A program made the translations under genes and the position numbers. The notes beneath the pieces were generated by a model. It worked only from the letters and a program-made list of their open reading frames with translations. It searched no databases and was not told where the DNA came from. DNA of 64,000 bases from Reticulitermes lucifugus (lineage: Eukaryota; Arthropoda; Insecta; Blattodea; Rhinotermitidae): contig JAKCWW010000096.1 of NCBI GenBank assembly GCA_026260175.1, positions 1-64,000 of the forward strand. The letters run 5' to 3'. Of the stretch, positions 23,561-35,442 are shown piece after piece; the first letter of the stretch is position 1; every line of letters starts with the position of its first letter.

Positions 23561-24434
23561 CCTCTGCAGTTGAGACAGCGCCTTCAGATAACCTAATAAT
23601 ATATCACTTACCTGTTCCCCACATTGTTTGTATGCCTAGAGTACTTACTCATTAAATATTTCGATATTAATATATTCCGTTCTTCATTTTACTACGAAAT
23701 TCATGGAACAATGCTGATTCATTTTAAAATGTACAGTTGAGGAGCACGGTGTGGTGTCTTGTTTGAAGGCAAGAAGGGTGCCATCAGATTACTGGATACA
23801 GCCTGAGCTTAACTGACTAAAAAGTGCTTAATTGGAAGGTCTTGTCTGTCTTTTCACACAGTTCACCCATAACAGAGTTTAAAGGAATTATATTACATTT
23901 TATATTTGAGTACAAAATAAAATTAAGATTAGCCGAGTGTATTTAATTCTATGCCGTAGTAGGCGTACTGATCGAAATATATATGTCGTTCAAATATAGA
24001 AGTATCGGTTTTCAAAAATGGCCAAACGAACAAGAAATTGACAGGTGACCTTGAAAATAGTGAGACCTAGAACTCTGTTATGCAAAACGTTTACACGGAG
24101 TGAATTCAGTACAATGTGGTGTCACAGCTGTTGAGTGTACTCGCGACTTTGCATCGACAGATTTGTATATTGAGTAATGAAACACAGCCCTTTCGATTGC
24201 AAAGACTGCAAGGAAATCAAAATCTACACTCTTTGTGGGGCTATCTTGCCACGTTTCTTGTGCTGAATTCGAAATATTTTCCCATTCCCTGCGAGAATCT
24301 ATATCCCTTTAGTAGCATGAAATAAACTGCTGTGGTCTGTTCGCTCTACCAACTTTGCATCAATTCATTCAATACAGCTGAGGTGATCAAGAAGAGGCAA
24401 AGATAACTGACTTGGGGGTACTTTAGGTGCTTAC

Positions 24435-24577
24435 CTCCTGGAAAATGCGGCCTCGCAGTGTGTACACCTGTATTTCTTGTCGCCCGTGTGCAGTTTGATG
24501 TGACGGTCCCGGCTCCTCTTGTGTTTGAAAAGCCGACTGCAGAACTCGCAGCGGAACGGCATCTGATCACTATGCGT
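24435..24577 (-). CDS. Oaz: Oaz/ZNF423-like zinc-finger protein, first visible exon
   Basis: A 143-nt exon between TTGCAG and GAG|GTAAGC. It encodes [20 protein letters not shown] and, directly after, [18 protein letters not shown] and THCEAAFSR, ending two bases into a serine codon. It holds one full finger, C-x2-C-x12-H-x3-H, and the first half of the next. The [20 protein letters not shown] core is, as far as I recall, nearly invariant in ZNF423/ZNF521 and Drosophila Oaz, so the family call is very secure. In the vertebrate proteins the preceding finger ends just before the HSD residues, so at least one more upstream exon is expected. I did not find it to the right. Drosophila Oaz is a transcription factor implicated in posterior spiracle development; a similar role here would be inference. 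Confidence 0.96.
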
Positions 24578-24732
24578 CTGCAAGAAGTAACAAGAACATT
24601 GAAAGCAATACACCAAACACGGTGGAGGGAATTATGAAGCTGACAGCCGTGCAGACAGTAGCGTAGTTGCAGGCAGGGTCTCGCCAGTCGGGCAGGTCGA
24701 GATCAACGGTTCAGGCTAATATCGTCCCAGAG

Positions 24733-25010
24733 TTTTTGTTTTGTTTTGCATTGTGAAGGGCCCCGCAGCAGATGCTACGGACGCACCGCAGCCTTAAGGC
24801 TTCTTGTGCAACCNNNNNNNNNNNNNNNNNNNNNNNNNNNNNNNNNNNNNNNNNNNNNNNNNNNNNNNNNNNNNNNNNNNNNNNNNNNNNNNNNNNNNNN
24901 NNNNNNNNNNNNNNNNNNNNNNNNNNNNNNNNNNATGGACTGACCCGGGATCGAACCCGGGCCTCCGCGGTGAGAGACCGGCGACTAACCGCCTGAGTCA
25001 TGGCACGGCC
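24733..25010 (-). mobile_element. SINE-A copy interrupted by an assembly gap
   Basis: Both ends match SINE-A: the tRNA-like head with GGTTCGATCCC at the right and 'gggcccttcac' plus tail at the left. The 12-mers at 24721-24732 and 25011-25022 (atcgtcccagag / attgtcccacag) match at 10 of 12 positions, a plausible target duplication. Its 121 Ns are about what the missing body needs. Confidence 0.88.
24814..24934. other. Assembly gap (121 N)
   Basis: An undetermined run falling wholly within a SINE-A copy. Translations across it are meaningless. Confidence 0.99.
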
Positions 25011-26854
25011 ATTGTCCCACAGTTAGGAAAGACAGCTCGAAATCAAAACCCTGCCTCCATAGCTTTGAGAATGATGGAAGGGAGAATGTGTTTAATTAAA
25101 AGTAAAACAGCACTTAAACCTCATTACTGGGCTACAAGATTGAGCAAATAGGAAGAACAGGTACAAAACATTTTATTCGAAGAGAGATCAGGAGAAAAAT
25201 TAAATATTGAGAGATCAGTGCAATCCTTTAGCCTAAACTTATAATATTCAGAGAATTAATGTGTAAAACTAACGTATGGTGTTGACAGGGATCATCAAAT
25301 GACCTAAGTATACTTCAACTTGAAATTAACAAGTATAAAAACTCTACTACTCGTATTTACTTAATGCCACAAAGACTGGGATTCTGTTTGTATTCACGAA
25401 ACTTCGAAAAAGACCAGATATAAAAGAAGACTCTGTCCAGGCATCCTGGAAGTACCGTGTTAAAATCACTGACATTTAAATGGAGTGAATTAAATTCATT
25501 TCAATATTATAATATATGAAAAGCTGGGGACTAAATAACGATTTGAACTCAAAATAAAGCCGAGTACTAGCACACGAAATGCGGTTATTATTCGAATATT
25601 TAAGACGTGTGCATATACGTCACTATAAATTAGACCACCCAGCTAACAAACCAACAACTAAGGTACAAGCCAACAAATGAAGCTACCAATAAAGTCATAA
25701 ACTTCCTGTCATTAAGACCACAAGTTTCAAATAGCCCGACAACTGACATGACTTTTAGCCTCTTTTATTCAATTTACACAAAGAATATAACCAATCATCA
25801 TCTCCACGGTCGCTTTCCGAAAGGTTTACAAAGCAAAACTCTAGGATTTGTTCATCCGAACCGTTTACTAGCCAACCGTAACCTCCTTGGCTTTGCCTGA
25901 AGCACAGGAGATTATTACGCTGAGCAAAGCAGCAAGAGACGGAACTTTGAAATTCGCTACAGGAGGAGTTGCTTCACATATTGTAACTATAATCGTAGCT
26001 GACATTTGGAACGTTCTCTGTTGTCACGCTCATCTCACTCTTTGTGGGGCCCTGGTTTGCCTTGTGCTTAATTCTGTAACGTACTGTACCTAGGAATTTC
26101 CCACGGCATCTTTTAATTAACCACATGTTTTACAATGCCTCCTGCATCTTACACGCGATCGTTATGGTTTGGCTACTTCCTCGGTAGGTGAGGTGGCGCT
26201 GACGGTGACCAGGTGTTTAATGACTATGGGTACTAATTAGAAGACGTGATGAAGGTTTTGTCACCTAATTGGTTGTCACCTGTTTTCACACCTTCTCGCA
26301 TGATCGACCGACCAAAACTGACAATCAAAAGTACAAGAGACTTAGTTAACTAGATTTTTACTAAATGTGATACAACAAAAGAAACCTACGTCTAAAGGGA
26401 ACTTCATTTTAATGGAAATCATTAATTCTCACGTTATAACAGTTCCTTGGCATTTTCAAATTAGGAGGAAAAATAGGAAACCACGCTAGAAAATTCCAAT
26501 GTTTCGCCAATCTGTATAAAATCCACAGAGCGTGCATGGTTCCAAACTCCAGTTTCTGTGTCTGTGAGGTTTTATTCAGAGTCCAAACATTAATTTCAGT
26601 TGCCCGAAAAATTTTAAGTCTTTACTGTAAGATTCAGACTGTAGAAATTCTTTACATCCTCGATAATAATAATACAATTCAATTCTTGCTTATTAATGTG
26701 CCGAGTAAACAGCCAAGTGGCTAATAACAGAAAGAGCATAAAGTATGAACAGAAATAATACAGGACAATTTACAACGCAAATACCCAAAAACAAAACATA
26801 AAAACAACACAAATAACAATATAACAACAATTATAATACGAAATAATATTATCT
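25011..26854. other. Stretch with nothing recognised
   Basis: AT-rich sequence upstream of the first visible Oaz exon. I see no gene, RNA gene or identifiable element. Confidence 0.6.
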
Positions 26855-27240
26855 GTTATTTTGTACGACTGTAAAATTTGGTATCTTATCCTACGTCAAG
26901 AGCACAGATTGAAGGTGTTTGAGGAATGGGTGCCAATGAGCACAGCTGGACCTAAGAGAGAGGAAGCGAAATATATTTGGAGTAAACTGCATAAAGAGGA
27001 GCTTCATGGCATGAGCTCTTCACCATATATTGCTCATCTTAGGAAAATTACAACAAGAGGTCTGAGAAGAGCGAGCAATGCAGCACTGATGGAAAAAATG
27101 ACGACTACATAGTCCAAAAATTGGAAAACCTAAATAGAAGGGAACGCTTGGATAACCTACGGGCGGGTGAGAGGAAAATATTAAAAGTCTTCGTAAAGAA
27201 ACATGGTGTCAGAGTGTGGACCAGATTTGTCTGACACACG
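26855..27240 (+). mobile_element. LINE fragment (reverse transcriptase C-terminus)
   Basis: The plus strand reads YDCKIWYLILRQEHRLKVFE, then GPKREEAKYIWSKLHKEELH and SSPYIAHLRKITTRGLRRAS, the familiar 'YGCETWSLTLREEHRLRVFE...WRKLHNEELHDLYSSP' tail of insect LINE reverse transcriptases. Less clear matches continue to about 27240 (GKPK...). The copy is truncated at both ends and decayed. It differs from the LINEs at 9538, 35641 and 46590. Confidence 0.82.
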
Positions 27241-28213
27241 GTACGTTCTATCAGAAGAATCATGTACACACGGCAATGAATGAAGATTACTATCGTCTGG
27301 AATGTGACTCCGTATAGTCTGGTAATATTTAGTGTAGTTTGGGGGATAATTTTTGACTCCATATTCTACCATAAAGATGGGGTAGCGGGTTCCTCCCAAA
27401 CTTAATCACGGGATGAACAATTTTGTACGCATGTGGTAAAATGAAGAATTCCTGATCAGATCTTGCAGACGAATTCCTGTGAGTTGCAGGTTTTTAACAA
27501 CTCGGATATACCTTAACTTTCCACAGCCGGCCTGCCCTTCGGCGTAAATAAAGAGTAACAAAGCTGACATTTTTGCGTAAAGCCGACTGTTCGTACTGAC
27601 TACTAAAACGGAAAACCTGCCACTACGCACCAAATAATGTACTAATTGTATATTTATTGGAGTAACTACATGTGTATGCATCCATTCTACAAACAGAAAC
27701 ACATAAGACAGTGGCGGAATAAGCAAATCCTAGCCAGCTACCCTGAAGCCGGAAGAAACAACGCTACCCACCTAGCAGACTATGCAGTATCATAACTTCA
27801 GCGCTGTGTAAATCTTAAAACATCATTCATGAATTCCAGTGCCGCAGTTTAATACATCTCTAAACACGAATATAAAAACACTGTATTTGTTATACACACA
27901 CGTACGTGGGCGCTATGAAAATTAATACGGTGGGCTTGGCTGTTATTACACCATACATACGTTTTAGAATTTCGTGTCATCGCCATCCAAAATATGCCGT
28001 GGTAATACACTAACCTGTTAAACCCTCGTAGCAGCTATATACATTGCCAGGCTTAACACTTAGAAGTCCGCACTTAGTCCGCACCATGTATTCATATATT
28101 TCATAAGATTATCACAATAAATATACATTATGTCACCATACAACATTAACAGAGTGGCCTTCCTAATGGAAGCACGTTGTTGTGTTCCCTGTGAGGTCCG
28201 AACTTAAACTCAG

Positions 28214-28252
<39 letters not shown>

Positions 28253-28253
28253 T
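28214..28253. repeat. (CT)n(AT)n compound microsatellite
   Basis: A CT run passes directly into an AT run. Confidence 0.95.
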
Positions 28254-28404
28254 ACAGATTAACGGCAGCCCAACAGTTGGTCAGTGGCACTGCTCCCCCG
28301 CCTCCGGTCCCATCCCCGCGCCCTCCCTGTACACGGTCCTTGGCAGCGGTGTCACTGAATAATTTTAAAATCTTATCATAAGCCCTAGGAGGGGATCGAC
28401 ACCA

Positions 28405-28442
28405 AGACTGACTGACTGACTGACTGACTGACTTGACTGACG
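28405..28442. repeat. (GACT)n microsatellite
   Basis: About eight tetranucleotide units with one extra T near the end. Confidence 0.9.
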
Positions 28443-28683
28443 AACCGATCGTCAGCCGTAGCGTGACTCTGCCTGTTGACAGAAAAATCATAACATTTTG
28501 CTCACAAATTATTTTTCAGCGTTCCGTATGATTCTCAAAATAACCATCCATTATTTTCCCTGTACAGCATTCATTGACTGTTCTTTCTAATGGACGCACA
28601 CTCTGCTCTCTGAGAGATACGAATTGAGACTGTAGATAAATTTTAATCTTCAAAGGTTTAAGGGTGTTTGACTACAAGGTGCT

Positions 28684-28713
28684 AGGTGGGGTGGGGTGGG
28701 GTGGGGTGGGGGA
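28684..28713. repeat. (GGGGT)n tract, G-quadruplex-like
   Basis: Five to six runs of at least three guanines separated by single T bases on the plus strand, which fits the G3+N1-7 quadruplex rule. No gene is close by. Confidence 0.85.
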
Positions 28714-29016
28714 ATACTTGTGCTTAAAGAGAGGGACAAATCGGAGGTTGGAAAAAACTACATAATGAAAAACTTAAAAGTTTTAACTCATCTCCAAAAA
28801 TTTAAAATGGTCAAATAAGGCAGACAAGGAGGACAAGACGTGTAGCGCCCACAGGGAAGATGAAATACGAACACTTTTGTCCAAAAACTTTAAGGAACTT
28901 CACTCAAACTCTTCTGGCGTGAATTTCCTACAGGCGCAAGAAACTTTTGTCCAAAATATCAAAACTGGATCTGGGACATGCCACACTCCTATTCAGCAGG
29001 TAACGGGAGTAAAGCG

Positions 29017-29055
29017 GCCGGGGCCTGAAGTTGACCACTCACCGAGGTTAAGAGC
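29017..29055 (+). repeat. SINE-C fragment
   Basis: A short piece matching the SINE-C block 'tgaagttgaccactcac' and 'cgaggttaagagc'. It abuts the SINE-D copy that follows. Confidence 0.5.
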
Positions 29056-29109
29056 AGGTTGTGCGGCTTTATGGGCTGTTACTTCCACAGTGGCACACGT
29101 CTGTTGTTC

Positions 29110-29330
29110 CGGGCTGTTACGTCTGTAATATGGCGGGGACAGAATGTCGCGGTTGGGAGACTGACACCCCTTCTTTTTATGCTGGTTCCGGGTTCAAATC
29201 TGAGCCCGGAGACCGGATATCCTGAGTGTGGTTTTTCGTGGTTTTCTGAGTCCCTCCAGGTGATTACCGGTCTGGAACCTCAAATTAGGCTTCAGCCGCT
29301 TCTTCCACATGGTTTGGAATTAATAATTTT
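29110..29330 (+). mobile_element. SINE-D copy
   Basis: The head region has a B box GGGTTCAAATC. The body has 'tgtggtttttcgtggttttc', 'ccctccaggtgattaccgg' and 'cagccgcttcttcc', matching the family pattern at 52963-53180. Confidence 0.75.
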
Positions 29331-29423
29331 CTGATGTTTCTATGATAAGCCATGTATTCGTCTTTATGTGAACCATAAGAGGAATAAGCACACGACTTAA
29401 AAAAACGTAGACTTGGGAAAGTA

Positions 29424-29655
29424 TAAGTATAGCTCCACTCAATCTTAACCTCGGCACTAGATGGAGGTGAGTGGCCAAACTTCTCGCTTTACCCCGGTAT
29501 CCATTGAATACTGGGCTTGGTAATCCCCCCAGAGTCGATGTGGAGGTTTTGGAGAATCGAAAAGTATCTTACACCTTACGGGATCCGAACCCTGGGCCGT
29601 TCAGCCCGTAACCTAGTCACTATATAGATTACGCTATTCCGGCTCCCATGCCCTT
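29424..29655 (-). mobile_element. SINE-C copy with intact tRNA-like head
   Basis: The reverse complement runs from 'gggagccggaatagcg', through 'agtgactaggttacgggctg' and B box GGTTCGGATCC, to 'cctccatctagtgccgagg'. This copy shows what the family's head looks like, which is needed to interpret the minisatellite at 60381-60911. The extreme 3' end is missing or eroded. Confidence 0.82.
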
Positions 29656-30494
29656 CGTCATGTGATGGAATGATATCTATGTTGTGTTAGTGAAGGCAGT
29701 TCAATTTACTCGTTTGAACGAAAGCAGTCATTTTATTCATAAATCTTTTAGAATATCAAGGCCCTGTTTGCTAAATGTAACAGCTCTTATTTCACGCTTT
29801 TATCCTTTAAAACACGTGGCAGTAGCAGCAGGTTCCAAAACGATTGTAAATAGCCTTTATTTCTTGTGATATCATAGTTAAGTTACGGATGCACTGACAG
29901 ATAATGGCTGGTATTATTTTTGTTAAGAAGACAATGGCTTAGAAACGTGTGGCAACTCCAATGCCATAAGAACAGTAGTGTTTTCTTAACGTCGGACCAA
30001 CTATACTGGTGGATATGTTAGTAATATACGACAATAAAATTTCGGACCTCAAGTTAAATGACTCATCAGTTACTTTCCTGGAAACAGAACATTTCGCGTA
30101 GCAGCCACGTTCTTTTTCGTTTCTACATATATCGTAGGTTCCCAAAAGTTCCAATCTTTTCAAAGATCTATAGCCACACAAAACGTAAAACTACGGTTGC
30201 TGGCGCCAATCTTACTCCCACCTCACAATTTCACACGAGTCATATCGTCACTATTGATCACTTAAAGCTAAACAACTTGGGGGGAAATGTACTCAGCGCG
30301 TAAAAAGCCCCGCGCCTTTACTCTATTTTCTTTACCTCGCACATCGTCAGACTTTTGGAAAAACACTTTTAAGGCATAAACTGCGTTTCGTGTTTCTTCA
30401 CAGTACACAGATCAAAATATTTTCCGCTCAGTTAATTATTTAGCGAGTTAGGCTCTAAATGCGAGCAGAAACGCATGTAGCACTTCATGTAAAC

Positions 30495-30641
30495 CAGGGG
30501 TGCATAAATCCCGGGCGACTAAATTGCACGGTAGCCCCTAATATTTGTGGGTCCTTAGTATGGAACTTGCTTCATGTTACCTTTCTGGCGCCTAAAAATT
30601 TGAGGTGGCTACTAGATTTTTGGAAAATGTGTGCAACCCTA
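30495..30641 (+). repeat. Small MITE-like repeat, copy 2
   Basis: It begins 'caggggtgcataaatcc' and ends in the inverted form 'gtgcaacccta', with the internal blocks 'gcgactaaatt', 'aatatttgtgggtcc' and 'tatggaacttgcttcatg' shared with copies at 17490 and 47539. Confidence 0.7.
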
Positions 30642-30954
30642 CAATACACTAATACTATTCGCAAAAATGATTATCTAATAGCTAACAACTAAAATTGATT
30701 TATGTAAGTAAAAATTACTAACCCTGTAACCTTTTCTGAACTCTTTACGAAATGTGTGCGTAAAAAACTTTCTACTTTAAAACTTGTGGTATTTCATGAA
30801 AATCTGTCTAGTGGGAGTCGTGTTATTCCACGCGACCAAATGGACGGACGGAGAAACAGATATGACGGGGCTGCTAGTAGTTTTTCACTTTGCTAACTTT
30901 CCTCATGAGGGCCAACTCCTGCTTTTGCTGCTCATAGTACACACTGTTGCCTAA

Positions 30955-31196
30955 TGCGTGTAGTGTCTTTTACCGCTCGGACAGTACGAGAGTGAGTTCG
31001 AATCACACTCGAGGCACGGACGTTCTTTTTGTGTGTGTGTGCGTGTGTTGGTGTTGTCCTCTGTAGACAGAAACCTTGAAATGAGCCGATCTCTCGTCCA
31101 AGGATTCCAACTAAATGTACACAAACAAGATTAAGAATCCCAGAAACCGGAAGGCCCTAGGCCGCATTGACCTGTAGCGCCGTAGAGGTAAACAGA
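30955..31196 (+). mobile_element. Diverged SINE-B relative
   Basis: It has a B-box-like GAGTTCGAATC, then 'gaggcacggacgttc', 'gagccgatctctcgtcc', 'ggccctaggccgc' and 'tgtagcgcc', which parallel the SINE-B body in order. Much more diverged than the other three copies, so it is older or from a sister subfamily. Confidence 0.6.
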
Positions 31197-31879
31197 GAGA
31201 TGCAATTCCTGTTTATTGTTGGTTGTTTAGTTTATTCAACGAAGTTTTTACACTCAGTAGCTTAGAATGAGAGGTTGTAGAAGCACCCAGATGTTGCCTC
31301 TCTTAATGTGCATCCGGGCATCAGAAAGTTTATCCTAACACGGCCGAGGAAACCCACGAAAAACCTAGGTCACAATAGCAAGCCTGTGGCCCGCGAATCG
31401 CAACCGAGATGTCTACAATACAACACATTTAATTATGATGTTCGGTTGCAAGAGCTTAAACATTAAGAAACAGTTCAGAATTCTTACCCGTACTTACAAG
31501 AGTACTAGTTTTTATGCTGTCGTGAAAGACCGAGAGATACTATCGGTAACTGCGTTAAAAATAGCCAGTACTTCCACAAAACCAGTTCGTTGTTAATAGA
31601 AATCTTACCTGTTGGCGTCTCCAAGAGACCCTCAGTAAATAGAGGATGCAAGTTGTCGACTTATAACTGAAGATATCAGAATTCTTTACGTTTAAGATTG
31701 TAAGGCAAGATGGGTAGACATTTCCATGTGACTAACGTATACACTTTAATGTACATAATTTTCGCAAAAGGTCTGCTTCAAGTTTATAATTTGTTTTAGG
31801 GCCGCTGGTCCTGGTCATTGCACACTTGCGTACGGTAATGCTGGGAGTTCAGTTTGACAGCATTCGTTGTGCAGAATGC

Positions 31880-32500
31880 TCCTAAACTGCAAAACAAAGG
31901 GCGTGTGTTGTGAAATTTTTTAAGCGTGAAAGAGATATTCAAGTGCAAAGAAATAACTGACAGCATTTTAATGTTCGTGACGATCCTTGAAGAAGTTATG
32001 TAACGGTTTTGTTACAAACGTTTGAACAAACTGGTTCTGTGTTAGTAAAAGTTCGCTCTGGAACAAGCCATGAAGGTCCAGAGAGGGAGTAGAGGTATAG
32101 CTCTACTCTTTCTATAACCTCGGCGCTAGGTGGGGGTCGGTGATCAATGCCACGCTACGGCCGCTTTACACCCGGGAAAGAGACCCGGTACCCATTTTGC
32201 AGGAGGCTGGTTGGGCTCCAGGGCCGATCAGGACGGATGCGGAAAATCTCGCCCCGACCGGGATTCGATCCCCCGATCGTCCAGCCCGGTTCTGTTTTAG
32301 TCAATTCCATATACGAGGAGTCAGAACAAATGAAACCGTATAATTCTTGACGGAAGCAGTTAAAAGAATTCCAAGGAAGTGTGTTTCTTGTCTCTCTGTC
32401 AAAATCGTTTGGCGTTATTACAGGAATAACATATAACATTCTCAGACAAGATTTAAAGATGATTCCTTAGAGGATAATCGCTGTTCTAGGTGATATGATC
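31880..32500 (+). pseudogene. Decayed DUF4817/Mos1-type HTH transposase, split by a SINE
   Basis: Two pieces flank the SINE at 32047-32287. The left piece reads KQRACVVKFFKRERDIQVQR and, further on, LLQTFEQTGSVLV, the pattern of the DUF4817/Mos1-like helix-turn-helix domain (typically 'VQRRFRREF...PSR.TI..W...FEETGSVL'). The right piece reads EAVKRIPRKC and ILRQDLKMIP, which correspond to the family's '.SPRKS.R' and 'vLr.dLkl.PYk' segments. In-frame stops and frame changes make it a fossil of a DNA transposon. Only the DNA-binding half is recognisable. Confidence 0.6.
32047..32287 (-). mobile_element. SINE-C copy inserted into the transposase fossil
   Basis: The minus strand carries a B box GGGATTCGATCCC, 'gggctcca' body blocks and the 3' end near 'gtaaaagttc'. 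It is bracketed by near-identical 14-mers, ggttctgtgttagt at 32033-32046 and ggttctgttttagt at 32288-32301 (13 of 14), the target duplication. The first part of the tRNA-like head is missing, so it is 5' truncated. Confidence 0.85.
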
Positions 32501-32955
32501 ACTACAAGCCCTTGGAAATAATTATTTTTTTACTGTTTGCGGGGTTTTCTTAAAGATTGTGTCTACAGTAGTCGTACTTAGACTAATTCAGATCTCAGAA
32601 GTACAAGATGCACAGTTACCGAAAATATTATTGTAGATGTTTTGAGGTGGCGTGTGACAAATTTTCTTGTGATATAAGCGGGGTTGTTGAGGTTTAGCAG
32701 TGGACATATTGAGTACGTTCCGATATAATGTCCAGCCCAGAGGTAGAAATATTTATAACCAGCATCACAACTCATAACCTTAATGTAACTGATTGTAGTC
32801 TTATCCCTGTAATATGATTAACTAAATAAAAGTTATGTCGTATATTGGTATAAATTCGGCCCATCGTGAAGACCCTGTAGCGTCAGTCTCAGGATGTGTA
32901 AACTGAATGATTACTAAATTTCACATTATATTCACCGTGCATTTTGTCTTTAAGT

Positions 32956-33003
32956 AATAGCTTTATTTTTACCAACACATGTGTTGGTAAAAATAAAGCT
33001 ATT
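32956..33003. repeat. 48-bp perfect palindrome
   Basis: Bases 32956-32979 are the exact reverse complement of 32980-33003, with no spacer. The arm contains 'taccaacaca' at its inner end. It could be a tiny fold-back remnant or an assembly or replication artefact; no protein is encoded. Confidence 0.95.
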
Positions 33004-35434
33004 GCTGGATGATTACTAGTTTGGACACGCGGCACTTCATAAATCACACCCCCAGAATGAGTGCGCGTGTGTGCTTGGATGTAGCCGGTTCCAAAAAGTA
33101 ATTTTAAGAAAAGTATTGCCTCAGATAAATAGATAATGTAAATATATTTCACAGAAATGTTGGATGCCATTCCAGTTACGGCTATCCAAAAACGAACATT
33201 CTGGAAAGAAAAAAAGTAGTCTATCTGAAATGCAGCTAGCATCACTGCGAATTCAGATCTGAACACAAGATAATAGAAGAGGTTTATAAGTCTTTAAAAA
33301 ATTCTTTGTTATACACCGCGGCCGCCTTACGTGGCCCATACCATGTTGATAGCATCTTGGAGAGCCAGTACGAACCGCGCGTTCAGTCACGAGCCGAAGT
33401 GATTCGCCTCGAATCGCTTTTTCTTTATCTTCTCTAACACTATTATTTTGTTCATCTCCGAGATAATTCGCCTTTGCTGTCAGAAAATCGACAGTGATGA
33501 ATGACAGTTCTTACAGTAAAAGACAAATTTCTGTACGTCCGGTTAAAAGTCGGCTTGTTGTTTATTTTGATTTATAACAAATTTTTAAGCAAAACATAAA
33601 AGTTATAAATTATTAAGTCATTAAAAATCCTTACAAATATCCACTAGTCATCCAATACCGTTAAGACTCTACAATACGCTAAAAATAAACGCGTAAATGT
33701 ATATGTAATTAATTTATGTACTTTATACAACCCAGCCTCCAATTCAATAGGTACTGAGCAGGGCCGTTTTAAGACATTCTTGTTTAATTATATATAAAGC
33801 CGTAAGATTTACGAACAAAATATAGTGGAAACGAAATATGAGTTCCGCTTCTCTATATAACATTACTTACACATATGTCCCTTCGATAATTATTTAGTGA
33901 TTGACACTCGAAATGCATCCAGAAACACATACTGACCTTCATGTGAAGGGTCCGTTACATTTGCCCCGCTTTTGTCAAAATTTGAATACACCGATGAATT
34001 TTAGTAAAACTTTCCAATATCAAATTTGATTAAAATCTGTTCAGTTACTGCACAGTTTTTCACGTGTAAAGAAGGACTGACAGACGGAGCAATTGTGATA
34101 GACTCTCCCCATGATTTCGAATGCGCACAAAAACAACGAAAGAGCTCGGAATGTCAGACCGTCATGGTCGATTTATGTCAACAATCTTTTGTGTTTGAGA
34201 TTCAAATGATTTCTGAAGCATGATAGGTTTGGAATCCAAGATAGTTGTTTTAAATAATGCACAGATTTTAATCGGAGCAGCATTGAAATTTGAAAAAAAA
34301 TGCTGTTCTCTAGAAAAAAAATAACATTCGATCAGGAATAATTATCAGAAGGAACAAAACGATTTTATCCAAGTTCCCTGATTGACAATTTATATAGGTC
34401 CTACAATCGCAGCAATAATGTTTTGTGTCTCCAGTTCTTGAGTACAAAACATAAGCTACACAAGCACAAGGCACACACACACAAACACTAGAATCTCGTC
34501 GTTAATATCTCTGAATTTATGTAAAATCTGAGCTAAACATAGTACAGGTGAAGAAACTGCGATATTCGGTTCTCACTACAACCGGATAGAGTTCCAAAAG
34601 TAAAACCGAAGTTAATTAATAGATTTATGCGAATTAATTACACTGGTTACTCGCGAATAACAACAAATGAAAGGAATAAAATTCAATTTTAAATAGGTTT
34701 AGCCCAAATTACTGTAGGAAAAATCTTCAAGTCTGTCATCAGAAGAACAGCTGCAGCTCAGGATAAAATTACACTCTGTATCTTTGAAATTCCAAAAATT
34801 GAAGTCTGACCCTCCAGGTAGCTGGTGTTTTCCCTGTATCTTAAGAGCAGTGCTACAGTCAAGGGTGACAGAGATGAGTGTCGCTTGTGACGCTGTTGTT
34901 AGGTTACAAGGAAATCATAAACTATCTGGAAGACCAGTTTTGTAGTAGAAACAAGACGCCATAATAGTTAAGCTACGCATTCATTTCCTAATTCGTTTGC
35001 CTTTTGAAGTATGTATGTAAGCTTGGGATCGAAATCGGGACATTTAAATCACATATAGCACAACACGCGACATAATTAAGATTATAGTTAATTAAATAAA
35101 TCAATAAGTGTCTGAGAATATTCTGTTTATACAATCAAAACTGACATGTAACAGAGCTATCTCAATACAACACAAGAAATCAAGGCTGAAGAGATTAAAA
35201 TGTCATTATAGAAATGACGGATTGGATTTGGGTGGATCCAGTGTCATAATGATGTATAAAGTAAATTTGTATAAAAATTAATCCCAGACCACAGATTTAG
35301 ATGTCTACACTTACATTTAATGAGTCAGAGGTAATGAACAATAATGACGGTGAATGCCTACAGACACTCCTACATCAACTTCTTCGCCTGAACTCTTAGA
35401 AGATAAACTCCAGTATTTCGGTTCAGTTGCTTTA
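33004..35434. other. Stretch with nothing recognised
   Basis: AT-rich sequence. A piece around 33950-34110 looks like old dispersed repeat but has no partner in the window that I can align with confidence. Confidence 0.55.
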
Positions 35435-35442
35435 GTATCACG

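Larger units (their letters stand above)
7393..24434 (-). other. Large Oaz intron (17 kb) between the first two visible exons
   Basis: A phase-2 intron with donor GAG|GTAAGC at the right end and a TTGCAG acceptor at the left end. It holds one LINE, copies of SINE families A, B, C and D, one small MITE-like repeat and two hammerhead-like motifs, listed separately. The stretches 7393-9522, 10318-13261, 17639-20531 and 20916-23360 show no gene, RNA gene or element that I can recognise. Confidence 0.88.

Noticed and set aside
24804-25151. Frames running through the N block
   Set aside because: They exist only because Ns do not create stops; the sequence is a SINE-A copy with a gap.
31600-31625. 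A CAG|GTAAGA donor-like site on the minus strand preceded by an open stretch (NLHPLFTEGLLETPT)
   Set aside because: No acceptor or further exon could be matched, and it does not fit the missing Oaz N-terminus. It looks like repeat sequence.
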